Assembly: GCF_004000945.1 (NCBI RefSeq) | Contig: NZ_BIMF01000006.1 | Location: 248,001 to 312,000 of the forward strand | Source: Paenibacillus lautus NBRC 15380 | GTDB lineage: Bacteria > Bacillota > Bacilli > Paenibacillales > Paenibacillaceae | Length of the DNA: 64,000 nucleotides | Reading direction: 5' to 3' | Part shown: one piece after another, positions 17,322 to 25,671 of the stretch | Numbering within the stretch: position 1 is the stretch's first letter | Layout of the letters: every line of letters begins with the position of its first letter | Notes under the pieces: model-generated | The model's input: only the letters and a program-made list of their open reading frames with translations | Told to the model about the DNA's origin: nothing | Database searches by the model: none | Program-made: the position numbers and the translations under genes

Positions 17322-17876
17322 TCAGCTTAACGTCAGCAACTCGTCCCGCGCTTCGGTCAGCGCGAACCCCAGCAGGTTTTGGCCCCGCCATTTCACGGGA
17401 TTCTCCGCATCTGGATTGGACTGGCCCATACCGATCCCCCAAATGCGGTCCTGCGGGCTAGATTCGACGAGGATGCGGTTCTTCGTCGACCTGAGATAAT
17501 CGCCAAGCTCTAGATTCTGCGAAAACTTGGCCAAGCTGGCTCTTTTGACGATGCCGTAGCATTCCTCATCCCAAGTATCCTTGTCAAAGTTTCGGACCGC
17601 GCGCCCATAAGCCTTCATCTCCTTGGGATGCTTAGCTGTAAGGATCGACTCCAGCATTTCGTTGTCGCCGAACAGCCTTGCCTTCTCGGCCATCATAAAT
17701 TGCTCGGCACAGGAATACTCCGTCCCCTCTACCGTGAACGGGCACATCCACCACTGGCTGAAGCAGCTTTTGTCGACGCTCCCGTCCTTAGGCGGCGTAT
17801 GGCCCCAAAAGAATACAAACTTGAACGTTTTCCCTTCGTTATATGCTTTTCTTAGCTCATCAAGATTGTAAATCAT
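17322..17876 (-). CDS. NADAR family protein (YbiA-like)
   Basis: A 184-residue protein of the NADAR family. Signatures in order: FVFFWGHTPP, CFSQWWMCPFTVEG, YSCAEQFMMAEKARLFGD, KEMKAYGRAVRNF, W.....YGIVKRASLAKF, LESILTAKHP and a C-terminal RIWGIGM...NLLGFALTEARDEL. Family members remove ADP-ribose-type adducts or cleave the N-glycosidic bond of riboflavin-pathway intermediates. The name reflects association with NAD and ADP-ribose metabolism. The gene starts two bases after the Nudix stop codon, so the two are surely co-transcribed. The operon neighbours pnuC and nadR support an ADP-ribose or NAD-linked substrate here. Confidence 0.88.
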   Translation of the reverse strand: MIYNLDELRKAYNEGKTFKFVFFWGHTPPKDGSVDKSCFSQWWMCPFTVEGTEYSCAEQFMMAEKARLFGDNEMLESILTAKHPKEMKAYGRAVRNFDKDTWDEECYGIVKRASLAKFSQNLELGDYLRSTKNRILVESSPQDRIWGIGMGQSNPDAENPVKWRGQNLLGFALTEARDELLTLS

Positions 17877-17878
17877 CG

Positions 17879-18763
17879 TTATTCCTCCAATTTCCTCCGA
17901 TACAAGCGGGATGGCCTATGTCCCGCATTTTCGGTGTAATGATCGGTCTCTGCCACGAGATCGGCCACTTTGCGCCGGAAGGCCGCCTTCAATAGCTCTT
18001 TATCCATAATGACCTCATAAACCTGCTGCAGTTCCGTCAAGGTAAAAAGCCTTGGCATTAAGTGCAGCGCAATATCGGTATAATTCACTTTTCCACGCAG
18101 CCGCTCGATAGCGCATGCTATAATTTTCGCATGGTCGAAGGCCAACCCGTTATTCGATACGATCTTATAATCCGTGCTAGTCGATGTAGTCTTCACGGTC
18201 AACGTCCTCGCCACGATCGCCGAAAGCTCCTCTTCACCGCTTAGCTTGAGTTCATACTCCAGCGTCTTGACGTATCCGTCCTCCATCAGCTCTTTCTGCT
18301 CTCGCAGCAGCCGATAGGAGACCTTGAACCAGGCGGCGTGGGCCGCATCGTCTCCCGCCTTAAGCTCCAACTTGTCGCTGTTGATCAGAGCCATGTAGCT
18401 GCAGCTCATCACCCAGGTTCGGGGATCTCGCCCGATATCACTGAACGTATACAACTGCTCCAAATAAACGTCGTCCACGCCAGTTTCCTCGCGCAGTTCC
18501 CTTGCCGCAGCCTGCTCAGTCGTCTCGCTCGGCTGGACAAAGCCGCCCGGCAGCGCCCATTTACCCAGGAAGGGGTGACCTCCCCGGCGGATGAGCAGGA
18601 TGCGGAGCTCTTTTTCGGGTAGTTTCCGATAGCTGTCAGCCGCCTCATCCGTAACCGTGAAGATCACCATATCGGCTGCCACCGAAGGCCGCTCGTAATC
18701 TTCTGCCCGGTACTTCTCCAAAAATTCGCGTTCCGTAAGTCCGTCCCGATCCAACATATCCAA
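17879..18763 (-). CDS. Nudix hydrolase with NrtR-like winged-helix domain
   Basis: A 294-residue two-domain protein. Residues 30-160 form a Nudix domain with an intact box, GGFVQPSETTEQAAARELRE followed by ETGV, fitting GX5EX7REUXEEXGU. Residues about 190-285 form a C-terminal helical/winged region (NNGLAFDHAKIIACAIERLR, FTLTELQQVYEVIM) like NrtR regulators of NAD metabolism. In many NrtR proteins the box is degenerate and only binds ADP-ribose; here it appears catalytic, so the protein could hydrolyse ADP-ribose, regulate, or both. TTG 18761-18763 is the start, seven bases after GGAGG. It sits between nadR and the NADAR gene. Confidence 0.88.
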   Translation of the reverse strand: MDMLDRDGLTEREFLEKYRAEDYERPSVAADMVIFTVTDEAADSYRKLPEKELRILLIRRGGHPFLGKWALPGGFVQPSETTEQAAARELREETGVDDVYLEQLYTFSDIGRDPRTWVMSCSYMALINSDKLELKAGDDAAHAAWFKVSYRLLREQKELMEDGYVKTLEYELKLSGEEELSAIVARTLTVKTTSTSTDYKIVSNNGLAFDHAKIIACAIERLRGKVNYTDIALHLMPRLFTLTELQQVYEVIMDKELLKAAFRRKVADLVAETDHYTENAGHRPSRLYRRKLEE

Positions 18764-18817
18764 TGGGGCGCCTCCTTTTTTTTTGATTCTACATTAGCTC
18801 CATGCCTACATAATATT

Positions 18818-19828
18818 CTAACCGTTCAGCGTCCCGAAATAGTTTCGATAGGGCTCGAACCTCGCCAGCACCTCGTCTACCTTGCGCATGCGTTCCTCCA
18901 GGCTCCCCCGCAGCGTAATATAGGGAATGCGCCGCTCTTTCAAATCCGCAATGATCTGTTTATGAAAAACATGCCGCTTCTGATCCCCGCTCCGATCCCA
19001 CGTATCGTCGTAAGGAATATCGTCGTCGCACAAGAAGAACAGATCGTAGCGCTGCGCGTTCTTCAGGGCAATCCGCGTTAATCGCTCCGGCGCCCGGCCG
19101 TGGTAATCCATGGCGAACATATACGTCGTAATCGCATTAGTATCGACGAACAGGAATCGGTTCGCCGTAAGCAAAGCCTGCTCTTCACGCTCGATATGGC
19201 CCACAGCGATTTCATCGAACGCTTCAAGGCTGATTCTGCGGTCCACCTGATGCTCGGTCCAATAATCGCGCCCGTATTCGCTCGCGTAGGTCGTGTTATA
19301 CCGCCGTGCCAGCGCTTCTGTGATGGTCGACTTACCCGTCGACATCGCCCCAACAAATACCACTTTCGTGATTAAGTCCCGGTACACGATATCACTTATG
19401 AACTCCCTGTACTTATATGGGTCGGAACGGATCATCGTTGCAGAAATCGGAACCCGCTCGCGGGCTTCATCGACCCGCCGGTCTACCGAGCCCAAAGCGA
19501 GACTCATATGCCTGCCGTAAAACTCGCTCGAGTAAAAGTGCGTGACTTGCTCGCCGTTCAGTAAACGGAGGATATACTGTTCTTCCCGAATCTCATGCTC
19601 TCTGTCATCCGAATACCCGTCCGGTCCGTCCCAAGCTTCGATGACCCGGACTGCCGGGTATAGTCGTCGTATCCAATTCGCCCGGATATGGAGCGGGATC
19701 GGAGTGACCGTCGTCTCGTAAATGGCCACGATTAATTCATCGACCTCTTGCAGCGCCGTTTCGATCATGAACTGATGCCCTTTATGCAGCGGGGCAAACT
19801 TCCCCAGCGTTAAACCGAGCGTTTTCAT
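18818..19828 (-). CDS. nadR: NadR-like NMN adenylyltransferase / ribosylnicotinamide kinase
   Basis: A 336-residue bifunctional NAD-salvage enzyme without the N-terminal HTH of enterobacterial NadR. The adenylyltransferase half has GKFAPLHKGH near the N-terminus (HxGH motif) and ISATMIRSDP near 150 (the ISxTxxR motif). The kinase half starts with the P-loop GAMSTGKST at about 175 and continues with FLFVDTNAITT. It phosphorylates nicotinamide riboside to NMN and adenylates it to NAD. The ATG at 19826-19828 overlaps the pnuC stop as ATGA and follows GGAGGTGG. Transport by PnuC and phosphorylation by NadR form a standard pair. Confidence 0.92.
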   Translation of the reverse strand: MKTLGLTLGKFAPLHKGHQFMIETALQEVDELIVAIYETTVTPIPLHIRANWIRRLYPAVRVIEAWDGPDGYSDDREHEIREEQYILRLLNGEQVTHFYSSEFYGRHMSLALGSVDRRVDEARERVPISATMIRSDPYKYREFISDIVYRDLITKVVFVGAMSTGKSTITEALARRYNTTYASEYGRDYWTEHQVDRRISLEAFDEIAVGHIEREEQALLTANRFLFVDTNAITTYMFAMDYHGRAPERLTRIALKNAQRYDLFFLCDDDIPYDDTWDRSGDQKRHVFHKQIIADLKERRIPYITLRGSLEERMRKVDEVLARFEPYRNYFGTLNG

Positions 19829-20502
19829 GCCGCCACCTCCTTGGCCCCTTTGTTCCAATTGTAATAGCCGTATACCGCATTGACCAAATACGCGCTCCAC
19901 ATGACGATCATCAGCATGCCTTCGCTGCTGCCCTCCAGCAATCGAATCGCCCACAGCAGCACCGTAAACAAATTCAACACAATATAGACCAGCCATTGTT
20001 CCTTGAATCTGCGGACCATTAAGAAGGTGGCCACAACGGACAGCACCGTCGTCGTAGCATCGATGTAAGGCGAGTTCTGTCCCGGGATGAACGAAAGCCC
20101 ATATCCCAGCAGCAAACAGCCTAATACACAGACCACCCCCACGAGAAGCAGACCTCTAAGCTCCATTTGACGCATGATCAGCTTGCCGTCTTGGCGGTTA
20201 TTTTTCCACATGTAGAAGCCAATGACGTTCATCGGAACGAAGAATAGCAGATTCAGCATGACCTCTCCAAACAACCCGTTAATATAGGCCAGATAAGCGT
20301 AACCGACGGTATTGTACATGCCAAAAACATAGCTCATCAGGTTGCCCTTCGCCGCAAGCACCACGCATAACACCCCAGTAATAAAAACGGTAAATCCGAA
20401 TAAAGAGTCCTTGGAAATCACCGTAAACCCGACAGCGATCGAGGTAAACAGCGCTAACCACGATATTTCGAACAGGCTCCAGCCACTCGCAACCTTCTTC
20501 AC
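19825..20502 (-). CDS. pnuC: PnuC-type nicotinamide riboside transporter
   Basis: A 225-residue membrane protein with about seven hydrophobic segments. Family features include WSLFEISWLALFTSIAV at the start, NLLFFVPMNVIGFYMWKNNR in the middle, PYIDATTTVLSVVATFLMVRR, and LYIVLN/AIRLLEG-type residues toward the end. PnuC imports nicotinamide riboside by facilitated diffusion, drawn by NadR phosphorylation. GTG 20500-20502 follows GGAGGGG at seven bases, so I do not use the longer frame from 20568. It is first in the four-gene NAD cluster; a palindrome lies about 70 bp upstream. Confidence 0.92.
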   Translation of the reverse strand: MKKVASGWSLFEISWLALFTSIAVGFTVISKDSLFGFTVFITGVLCVVLAAKGNLMSYVFGMYNTVGYAYLAYINGLFGEVMLNLLFFVPMNVIGFYMWKNNRQDGKLIMRQMELRGLLLVGVVCVLGCLLLGYGLSFIPGQNSPYIDATTTVLSVVATFLMVRRFKEQWLVYIVLNLFTVLLWAIRLLEGSSEGMLMIVMWSAYLVNAVYGYYNWNKGAKEVAA

Positions 20503-20573
20503 ATTGCATCCCCTCCGCTTTCTCCACTGATTTATAGAACGAAAACACATCATTACACTTAGTATCATTTTGT

Positions 20574-20592
20574 TAATAACACTTTGTTACTA
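20574..20592. promoter_or_regulatory. Hyphenated palindrome upstream of pnuC, candidate operator
   Basis: TAATAACA-CTT-TGTTACTA forms two 8-bp arms with one mismatch, in the pnuC promoter region. The Nudix/NrtR-like protein encoded in the operon is the obvious candidate ligand-dependent binder. This is inference; the sequence was not matched to a defined NrtR motif. Confidence 0.4.
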
Positions 20593-20605
20593 TCAAAAAT
20601 AACAG

Positions 20606-20653
20606 AAAAGCCTGCGTAGGGCAAGTGAAATCTCCCCATTTATCGCAGGCTTG
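20606..20653. other. Hairpin between pnuC and the two-P-loop NTPase gene
   Basis: AAGCCTGCG and CGCAGGCTT pair across about 28 bases. There is no following T run, so it is not a clear terminator. It may be a structured leader or divergent control element. Confidence 0.4.
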
Positions 20654-20816
20654 ATCCTTTACCTTCCGTAGCCCCGTCAACAAATAGCGAAAATCATGGG
20701 AGACGACGAACACCACTTGTTACAACGCGGAATATACAAATGAATAGGCACTTATCCCAATCATGCTTATTCTGTAAACTTTGCGAATCGGAATAAGGCA
20801 CAAAGGAGTGTTTAGG

Positions 20817-21926
20817 TTGGTAGTAAAATCATCTCACTATTTTGCCCACGGCAACACTGCGCGCGGGGCTCATTTCTTGTATGAATCCGCATTTGATGGG
20901 TTGAACAAGATATTTGTCCTTACGGGGCCCCAAGGCACGGGGAAATCGACGGTCATGCAAAGCTTGGCGGATAGCCTGCTGGATCAAGGGTTGCATGTGC
21001 AATGCTTCCACTCCCCTCTCCGTCCGGACGAACTGGATGGCATCATTTTAACGGAATTGAAGGTTGGTATTGTCGACGGGCGAGTCTGTAAGGGGATTTC
21101 GGATAGCGGGGCCGGTGAAATCGTCTTTATCCATTTCGAGGAAGCGTTTGATAGCAACCTTATTTTACCAGGACACTTCCTAACGATAGAAGATCTTAGA
21201 GGCAAGCTTAAGAGAGCCTATTCAAAAGCATATGAAACGTTCGCGTCTGCATTGCGGATTCATGACGAGTGGGAAAAATATTATATCGACAATATGGATT
21301 TCACGAAGGCCGACCAGATTGCGCAGGAATTGATTCAAGAATTATACGCCGGTCATGAAAGCGATACGCCAACCGCTCCGCGTCACTTATTTTTCGGAGC
21401 TGCGACTCCGAGGGGGGCATTCGATTTTATTCAAAGCTTGACCGCTCAGCTGGAAAGACGGATTTTCATCAAAGGAAGGGCGGGATCCGGCAAATCTACT
21501 CTGCTGAAAAAGCTTGCCTCCGCTGCTGAACAGAAAGGAATCGAAGTTCAAGTGTTTCGTTGCGGCTTTGATCCGAACAGTTTGGATATGTTGATATTCC
21601 CGGAGCTTCGAACAGCGATCTTCGACAGTACCGCTCCGCATGAATACTTTCCAGATCGGGACGGGGATGAGATCCTAGATATGTATACACGGACTATAGC
21701 TCCTGGAACAGATGAAGCCCATGCTGCCGAACTAGCCGGGATCAAAGCACGCTATTCGGCAAAAATGAAAGAGGCCACCTCCCATCTAGCGGAAGCCGAA
21801 GCCATCGATTCTCAGATTAAGGCCTACTATGTTGCGGCCACCAATTTTTCGATCGTAGAGAAACTCCATCTGCAATTACAGTCCGAATTGAATGAACTGA
21901 TCGGCTCCATTCAGCTTTCAAAATAA
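20817..21926 (+). CDS. Two-P-loop NTPase of the PRK06851 type
   Basis: A 369-residue protein made of two related nucleotide-kinase-like halves. The first Walker A is GPQGTGKST (about 40-48) and the second is GRAGSGKST (about 223-231). Each is followed by a similar block (QCFHSPLRPDELDGIIL and QVFRCGFDPNSLDMLIF), which shows internal duplication. Both halves also carry a HEYFPD/GEIVFIHFEEAF-type acidic segment. Such proteins are widespread in spore-formers but have no established function. TTG 20817-20819 is chosen because AAAGGAG (20802-20808) lies eight bases upstream. It is a single gene read opposite to its neighbours and ends in a terminator. Confidence 0.85.
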   Translation: MVVKSSHYFAHGNTARGAHFLYESAFDGLNKIFVLTGPQGTGKSTVMQSLADSLLDQGLHVQCFHSPLRPDELDGIILTELKVGIVDGRVCKGISDSGAGEIVFIHFEEAFDSNLILPGHFLTIEDLRGKLKRAYSKAYETFASALRIHDEWEKYYIDNMDFTKADQIAQELIQELYAGHESDTPTAPRHLFFGAATPRGAFDFIQSLTAQLERRIFIKGRAGSGKSTLLKKLASAAEQKGIEVQVFRCGFDPNSLDMLIFPELRTAIFDSTAPHEYFPDRDGDEILDMYTRTIAPGTDEAHAAELAGIKARYSAKMKEATSHLAEAEAIDSQIKAYYVAATNFSIVEKLHLQLQSELNELIGSIQLSK

Positions 21927-21955
21927 GATACTACCCAAAGCGTTCTATTCCAGGC

Positions 21956-21994
21956 GGGGCCCAGCAGTCTAATGCAAGCTGAGCCCCATTTTGA
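21956..21994 (+). terminator. Intrinsic terminator after the two-P-loop NTPase gene
   Basis: GGGGCCCAGC pairs with GCTGAGCCCC (one bulge) around a 12-base loop, followed by ATTTTG. Confidence 0.7.
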
Positions 21995-22115
21995 AATTGA
22001 ATCTCCTCCACTTTTCCTATGGCCTTCTCCAAAACGACTGTGCGTATGGGGCTGCAACGGAGTTCTCTCCCTTTGTTCATGAATACATCTCTATTATATG
22101 CGTGTACATTCGCCG

Positions 22116-22595
22116 TTACTTATGGTATGGTTCCCCCCGATTAATCTTCACCGCCCGGTAAATCTGTTCCACCAGCACCAGGCGCATCAGCTGGTGCGGC
22201 AGGGTCATCCGTCCGAAGCTGAGCTTCGTCTGGGCGCGCTTCAGCACGTCCTCGGAGAGGCCGTTAGAGCCGCCGATGACAAAAGCCACGTTGCTTGTCC
22301 CGTACGTGCCAAGCTTGTCCATATGGGCCGCCAGGTCCTCGCTGGACCACAGCTGGCCGCCGATCGCCAGGGCGATGACGTGGGTGTCCGGCTTGATATG
22401 GCTGAGAATGCCGACGCCCTCCTTCTCCTGCACTTGGCGCATCTCCGCTTCGCTCATGTTCTCCGGGGCCTTCTCATCCGGCACCTCGTGCACGGACAGG
22501 CGCACGTAAGGCGCAAGACGCTTACTGTATTCGGCAATGCCCTGCACCAGGTACTTCTCCTTCAACTTGCCTACGCATACGATCTGTATATTCAT
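22116..22595 (-). CDS. rlmH: 23S rRNA (pseudouridine1915-N3)-methyltransferase RlmH
   Basis: The 159-residue length is exact for this family. It has the SPOUT fold: [16 protein letters not shown] at the start, [32 protein letters not shown] in the knotted SAM site, and [24 protein letters not shown] near the C-terminus. It methylates pseudouridine in 23S rRNA helix 69 on assembled 70S ribosomes. I use the ATG at 22593-22595 after GGAGCG. Its position downstream of the wal/htrA region on the same strand matches other Bacillota, though extra genes lie between here. Confidence 0.96.
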   Translation of the reverse strand: MNIQIVCVGKLKEKYLVQGIAEYSKRLAPYVRLSVHEVPDEKAPENMSEAEMRQVQEKEGVGILSHIKPDTHVIALAIGGQLWSSEDLAAHMDKLGTYGTSNVAFVIGGSNGLSEDVLKRAQTKLSFGRMTLPHQLMRLVLVEQIYRAVKINRGEPYHK

Positions 22596-22822
22596 AGCGT
22601 TTTTTCGCTCCTTAAACTCTGCAGTTATGTCGTTCATTCTAACATTGTACCGCAACCAATTAAAGGACATACACAGACCCCGACCCGCCTTCCTACAGCA
22701 AGCTCCCTCATTTCATTTTCAATACAGAATCAATCCAGCAGAGCATTAGAGTTTTGAGAATCGCTAACTCGTTTACTTCTAGGCTTGCTCGACCGAGTTT
22801 GACCAACTTACATCCGATTATC

Positions 22823-22850
22823 GAAAAAAACCACTCTCCCTAAGAGTGGC
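22823..22850 (-). terminator. Intrinsic terminator after the P450 gene
   Basis: On the minus strand CCACTCT pairs with AGAGTGG, followed by seven T residues. It lies just after the P450 stop codon. Confidence 0.85.
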
Positions 22851-22864
22851 TCTTCTCTTCCTAT

Positions 22865-23989
22865 CTACTTTAAAATGATCGGCAGCTCTTTCAGCGCGAA
22901 CATCATCGTGCTGTCCATCCGTGCCAGCTCTGCGGAGCGGTCGCGGCGGTATTCGGGAAAACGGTCCAGCAAGGTCTGCAGAGCGATCCGGGACTCCATA
23001 CGGGCTAACTGAGAGCCCATACAGTAGTGGATGCCGCTTCCTAGGCCCAGATGCGGGTTCGGGTTGCGGTGGATGTTGAATACATCCGGCTGATCGAACA
23101 CATCCTCATCATGGTTCGCGGAGGCCATCCAGATATAAACGAACTGTCCCTGCTTCATCTCCTGCCCCCTCAGCACCGTGTCCTGCTTCACGCTGCGGAA
23201 CATTACCTGAACAGGCGAGAAGTAACGGAATACTTCCTCCAATGCGCCTGGAAGCAGCGAGGGATCCTGAAGCACCTCCGCCCGGACTTCTGGCAGGCTG
23301 TCAAAGGCAAGCACCGCCGATGAGATCAGATTGGTTGTCGTTTCATTGCCCGCTACGAGAAGGAGAATACAGAACCCGATAATCTCCAGTTCGGTGAGGT
23401 GTTCATTGTCGATACGCGCCTCCACCAGCTTCGTAATCAGATCCTCCTGCGGATGGCGACGGCGATCTTCCGCGATCTCAGAGAAGTATTCGCTCATCTC
23501 CCGCTGACACTGATAATAAGCCTCCCCATTGTCACCCACCAACGCGTCCGACCACGCCTTGAATCGTTCCCGATCCTCCATCGATACGCCGAGCATCTCC
23601 GCGATCACCGTAATCGGAAGCGAGCTTGCCAGATCGGCAACGATATCCATCTTTCCCTTCTTCTCCGCTTCGTCCAGCAGAGATGACGTGATCTCCTGGA
23701 TCTTGGGGGCAAGCGATTCGATCATGCGAGGCGTAAAAGCATGGGATACCAGCTTGCGCAGCTGACGGTGCTTCGGCGGATCCTGCCGCAGTACACTGGA
23801 CTCGATGGGATCAGCGGTTGAAGAGCCCCCTTGGGAAGAGAACACTTCGTAATTCGTGAAGACAGCTTTGACATCCTCGTATTTAAAAACATTCCAGGCG
23901 CCGTTACCATCCATTGCCGTCACCGGAGATTCCGTCCGCATCTGGCGGAACCACTCCAACGGGAGTAAACCGTTCTTATTCCATTCCAT
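22865..23989 (-). CDS. Cytochrome P450
   Basis: A 374-residue soluble bacterial P450. The I-helix oxygen-binding motif is LVAGNETTTN (about 220-230), the K-helix motif is EEVFRYFSPVQ (ExxR), and the haem loop is GLGSGIHYCMG with the axial Cys near 325. The C-terminus is complete. It would need ferredoxin or flavodoxin partners encoded elsewhere. ATG 23987-23989 follows GAAGG at eight bases. The gene lies directly downstream of a TetR regulator, and a TetR-type palindrome stands 34 bp before the start. Substrate unknown. Confidence 0.93.
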   Translation of the reverse strand: MEWNKNGLLPLEWFRQMRTESPVTAMDGNGAWNVFKYEDVKAVFTNYEVFSSQGGSSTADPIESSVLRQDPPKHRQLRKLVSHAFTPRMIESLAPKIQEITSSLLDEAEKKGKMDIVADLASSLPITVIAEMLGVSMEDRERFKAWSDALVGDNGEAYYQCQREMSEYFSEIAEDRRRHPQEDLITKLVEARIDNEHLTELEIIGFCILLLVAGNETTTNLISSAVLAFDSLPEVRAEVLQDPSLLPGALEEVFRYFSPVQVMFRSVKQDTVLRGQEMKQGQFVYIWMASANHDEDVFDQPDVFNIHRNPNPHLGLGSGIHYCMGSQLARMESRIALQTLLDRFPEYRRDRSAELARMDSTMMFALKELPIILK

Positions 23990-24022
23990 GCTTAACACCT
24001 TCGCTTTCCATCGCTAATTTTG

Positions 24023-24038
24023 AACTGACTGGTCAGTT
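24023..24038. promoter_or_regulatory. TetR-type operator before the P450 gene
   Basis: AACTGACTGGTCAGTT has two 7-bp arms around a 2-bp centre and overlaps a TATAAC -10-like box on the minus strand. The core CTGACTGGTCAG recurs before the TetR gene itself. Confidence 0.8.
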
Positions 24039-24066
24039 ATACACGCTTAAAAAAAGAAGGCCCTGC

Positions 24067-24645
24067 TTATTCAAGCGATATAAACAGGCCTTGAGTAATC
24101 ATCGTGAAGGCAAACCGCTCCAGATCCTCACGCGAATACGTATCCTGATGATTCAGGTAATAATTACAGGTACTCTCCAGCGTTCCGACAATGCTGGCAG
24201 CGGCAAGATTAGGATCAACGGCACGGCACAGGTTCTCTTCGCACTGTCCTTCCTCGATGATGCTGGCCAGGAAGCTTAAATACTTCCGTTTCAGTTCCTT
24301 CAACTCATCCAAAACATCCTGCTCGATGCCGTTCGAGATCTCATTAAATACGATGTGCGAGAAATGTCGGGATTCGAGAAACAGATCCAGATGATGGCGA
24401 ATCGTCCGCTCAATCTTCTCCTTCATCGGCAGGGAGGAATTCAGATCCGCCTCCGTCCGCTGCATGATATCTTCGAAGCCCTGCTTCACAACCGTCTTGA
24501 AGAGCTGGGATTTGCCCGGGAAGTTATAGTACAGAGTCCCCTTGGCAACCTGTGCGCGGGCGGCAATCTCGTCCATGCTTGCGCGGTGATATCCATTCTC
24601 GGAGAATACTTCTATAGCTGCTTGGATAATTTTATCTTTGCTCAC
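24067..24645 (-). CDS. TetR/AcrR family transcriptional regulator
   Basis: A 192-residue repressor. The N-terminal HTH is typical: IIQAAIEVFSENGYHRASMD, then IAARAQVAKGTLYYNFPGKS. The C-terminal all-helical ligand and dimer domain diverges, as is usual. The start is GTG 24643-24645; a weak GAAAGGG site lies upstream. Two near-identical palindromes, one just after its own promoter and one before the P450 gene, indicate that it represses both itself and the P450. The inducer is probably a P450 substrate or a fatty compound. Confidence 0.92.
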   Translation of the reverse strand: MSKDKIIQAAIEVFSENGYHRASMDEIAARAQVAKGTLYYNFPGKSQLFKTVVKQGFEDIMQRTEADLNSSLPMKEKIERTIRHHLDLFLESRHFSHIVFNEISNGIEQDVLDELKELKRKYLSFLASIIEEGQCEENLCRAVDPNLAAASIVGTLESTCNYYLNHQDTYSREDLERFAFTMITQGLFISLE

Positions 24646-24693
24646 AATCCGATCGGCCCTTTCATAACAAAATTTCAGTTCACCGTTCTTATT

Positions 24694-24707
24694 CTGACTG
24701 GTCAGTT
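24694..24707. promoter_or_regulatory. TetR-type operator before the TetR gene
   Basis: CTGACTGGTCAGTT shares its 12-bp palindromic core with the site before the P450 gene. It covers the start of the predicted tetR transcript. Confidence 0.8.
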
Positions 24708-24714
24708 CAAAAAT

Positions 24715-24743
24715 AAGATATCACGCTGGGAAAAATTAGTCAA
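24715..24743 (-). promoter_or_regulatory. Promoter of the TetR gene
   Basis: Minus-strand -35 TTGACT (24738-24743), a 17-bp spacer and -10 TATCTT (24715-24720) lead into the palindromic operator. Confidence 0.7.
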
Positions 24744-24910
24744 CCGAAAGACATGCCTATACCGATACCGGAATTCATGCCCATATATTTCGATTCTTAT
24801 GCTGATTTCCGTGGTATCCTATACATATGGCCCAATACAGTGTATATTTCAACAGTGCTGGTAAACAATCAGCATATAGGGACAAGAATTTACCGTAACG
24901 GAGTGATTGA

Positions 24911-25084
24911 TTGAGTAAATCCAAGGGCAAGGGCGGAACAGGCAGAGGCACGGGCAAGAAGGGCTGGAGCCGCTGGGATGCAAGTGCGAGAAGAGCAAAG
25001 AGCAAACCCAAACCTTATACCAGTAAAGGGGCCAAGCAGGCAGACGGTACATCGGAAGCCGAGAAACATAAAGGAACCCCATAA
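24911..25084 (+). CDS. DUF3934 family small basic protein
   Basis: A 57-residue protein starting at TTG 24911, seven bases after GGAG. It begins SKSKGKGGTGRGTGKKGWSR, continues WDASARRAKSKPKPYTSKGAKQ and is rich in Lys, Gly and Arg. The first part is the DUF3934 signature found in short proteins of Bacillus and Paenibacillus. The function is unknown; the charge suggests nucleic-acid binding or disorder. The next gene follows after about 50 bp. Confidence 0.75.
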   Translation: MSKSKGKGGTGRGTGKKGWSRWDASARRAKSKPKPYTSKGAKQADGTSEAEKHKGTP

Positions 25085-25137
25085 TGAACATATGGTACAG
25101 ATTGACCTGATACATCATTTTGAAGGAGATGAACGGA

Positions 25138-25581
25138 TTGGATAATCAAGAATTGATAACGGATACGCCCGAGAATTATGAGGAGCTTAAAAGCTCAGCC
25201 AACCGGAACGCCAATTGGAGAGAACGGTTAGACGCGGTAGAAGCTTTGGGAAATTGGAAAAATCAGAAATCCATTGATATTTTGCTGCATAGACTGAATA
25301 CGGATGCGGTTTATCAAGTGCGAGAGGCAGCCTATCGTAAACTCCTGGCCTTTGGCGAGGACGTCCAGATGCCGGAAAGACCTAAAGGCGAGCTGATGAA
25401 GGATGTTTCGAAGGTACTGCTGCGTATCAAAAAAAGCCTTCCCCGTGACCACACGTATGAAGACTTCAAAGAGAAATTAAAAAAGATGAGAATCGACATC
25501 TACGATACGTACGAAGGTGACAAAGGCGCTGACTTTGATCACTGGCTGGAGCAAACTTGGTCTTCGTTATTAAGAAGATAA
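25138..25581 (+). CDS. HEAT-repeat-containing small protein
   Basis: A 147-residue soluble protein with one or two HEAT-like helical repeats: NWRERLDAVEALGNWKNQKS then IDILLHRLNTDAVYQVREAA. A Lys-rich helical C-terminus follows (VSKVLLRIKKSLPRDHTYED). HEAT repeats mediate protein contacts; no enzymatic motif is visible. TTG 25138 is the best start, nine bases after AAGGAG; the in-frame ATG at 25129 touches that site. Probably read with the DUF3934 gene. Confidence 0.75.
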   Translation: MDNQELITDTPENYEELKSSANRNANWRERLDAVEALGNWKNQKSIDILLHRLNTDAVYQVREAAYRKLLAFGEDVQMPERPKGELMKDVSKVLLRIKKSLPRDHTYEDFKEKLKKMRIDIYDTYEGDKGADFDHWLEQTWSSLLRR

Positions 25582-25671
25582 CAGCACGCCAAGCTTTCCG
25601 GATGCTGTCATGTATATGAGAAATCCGGTTATGTTATACTGAACACAAATATTAGTTATAGGAGTGGTACT

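Noticed and set aside
24841..25118. Minus-strand frames opposite the DUF3934 gene
   Set aside because: Cys/Leu/Pro-rich antisense of a Lys/Gly-rich gene; the plus strand has start, ribosome binding site and family signature.
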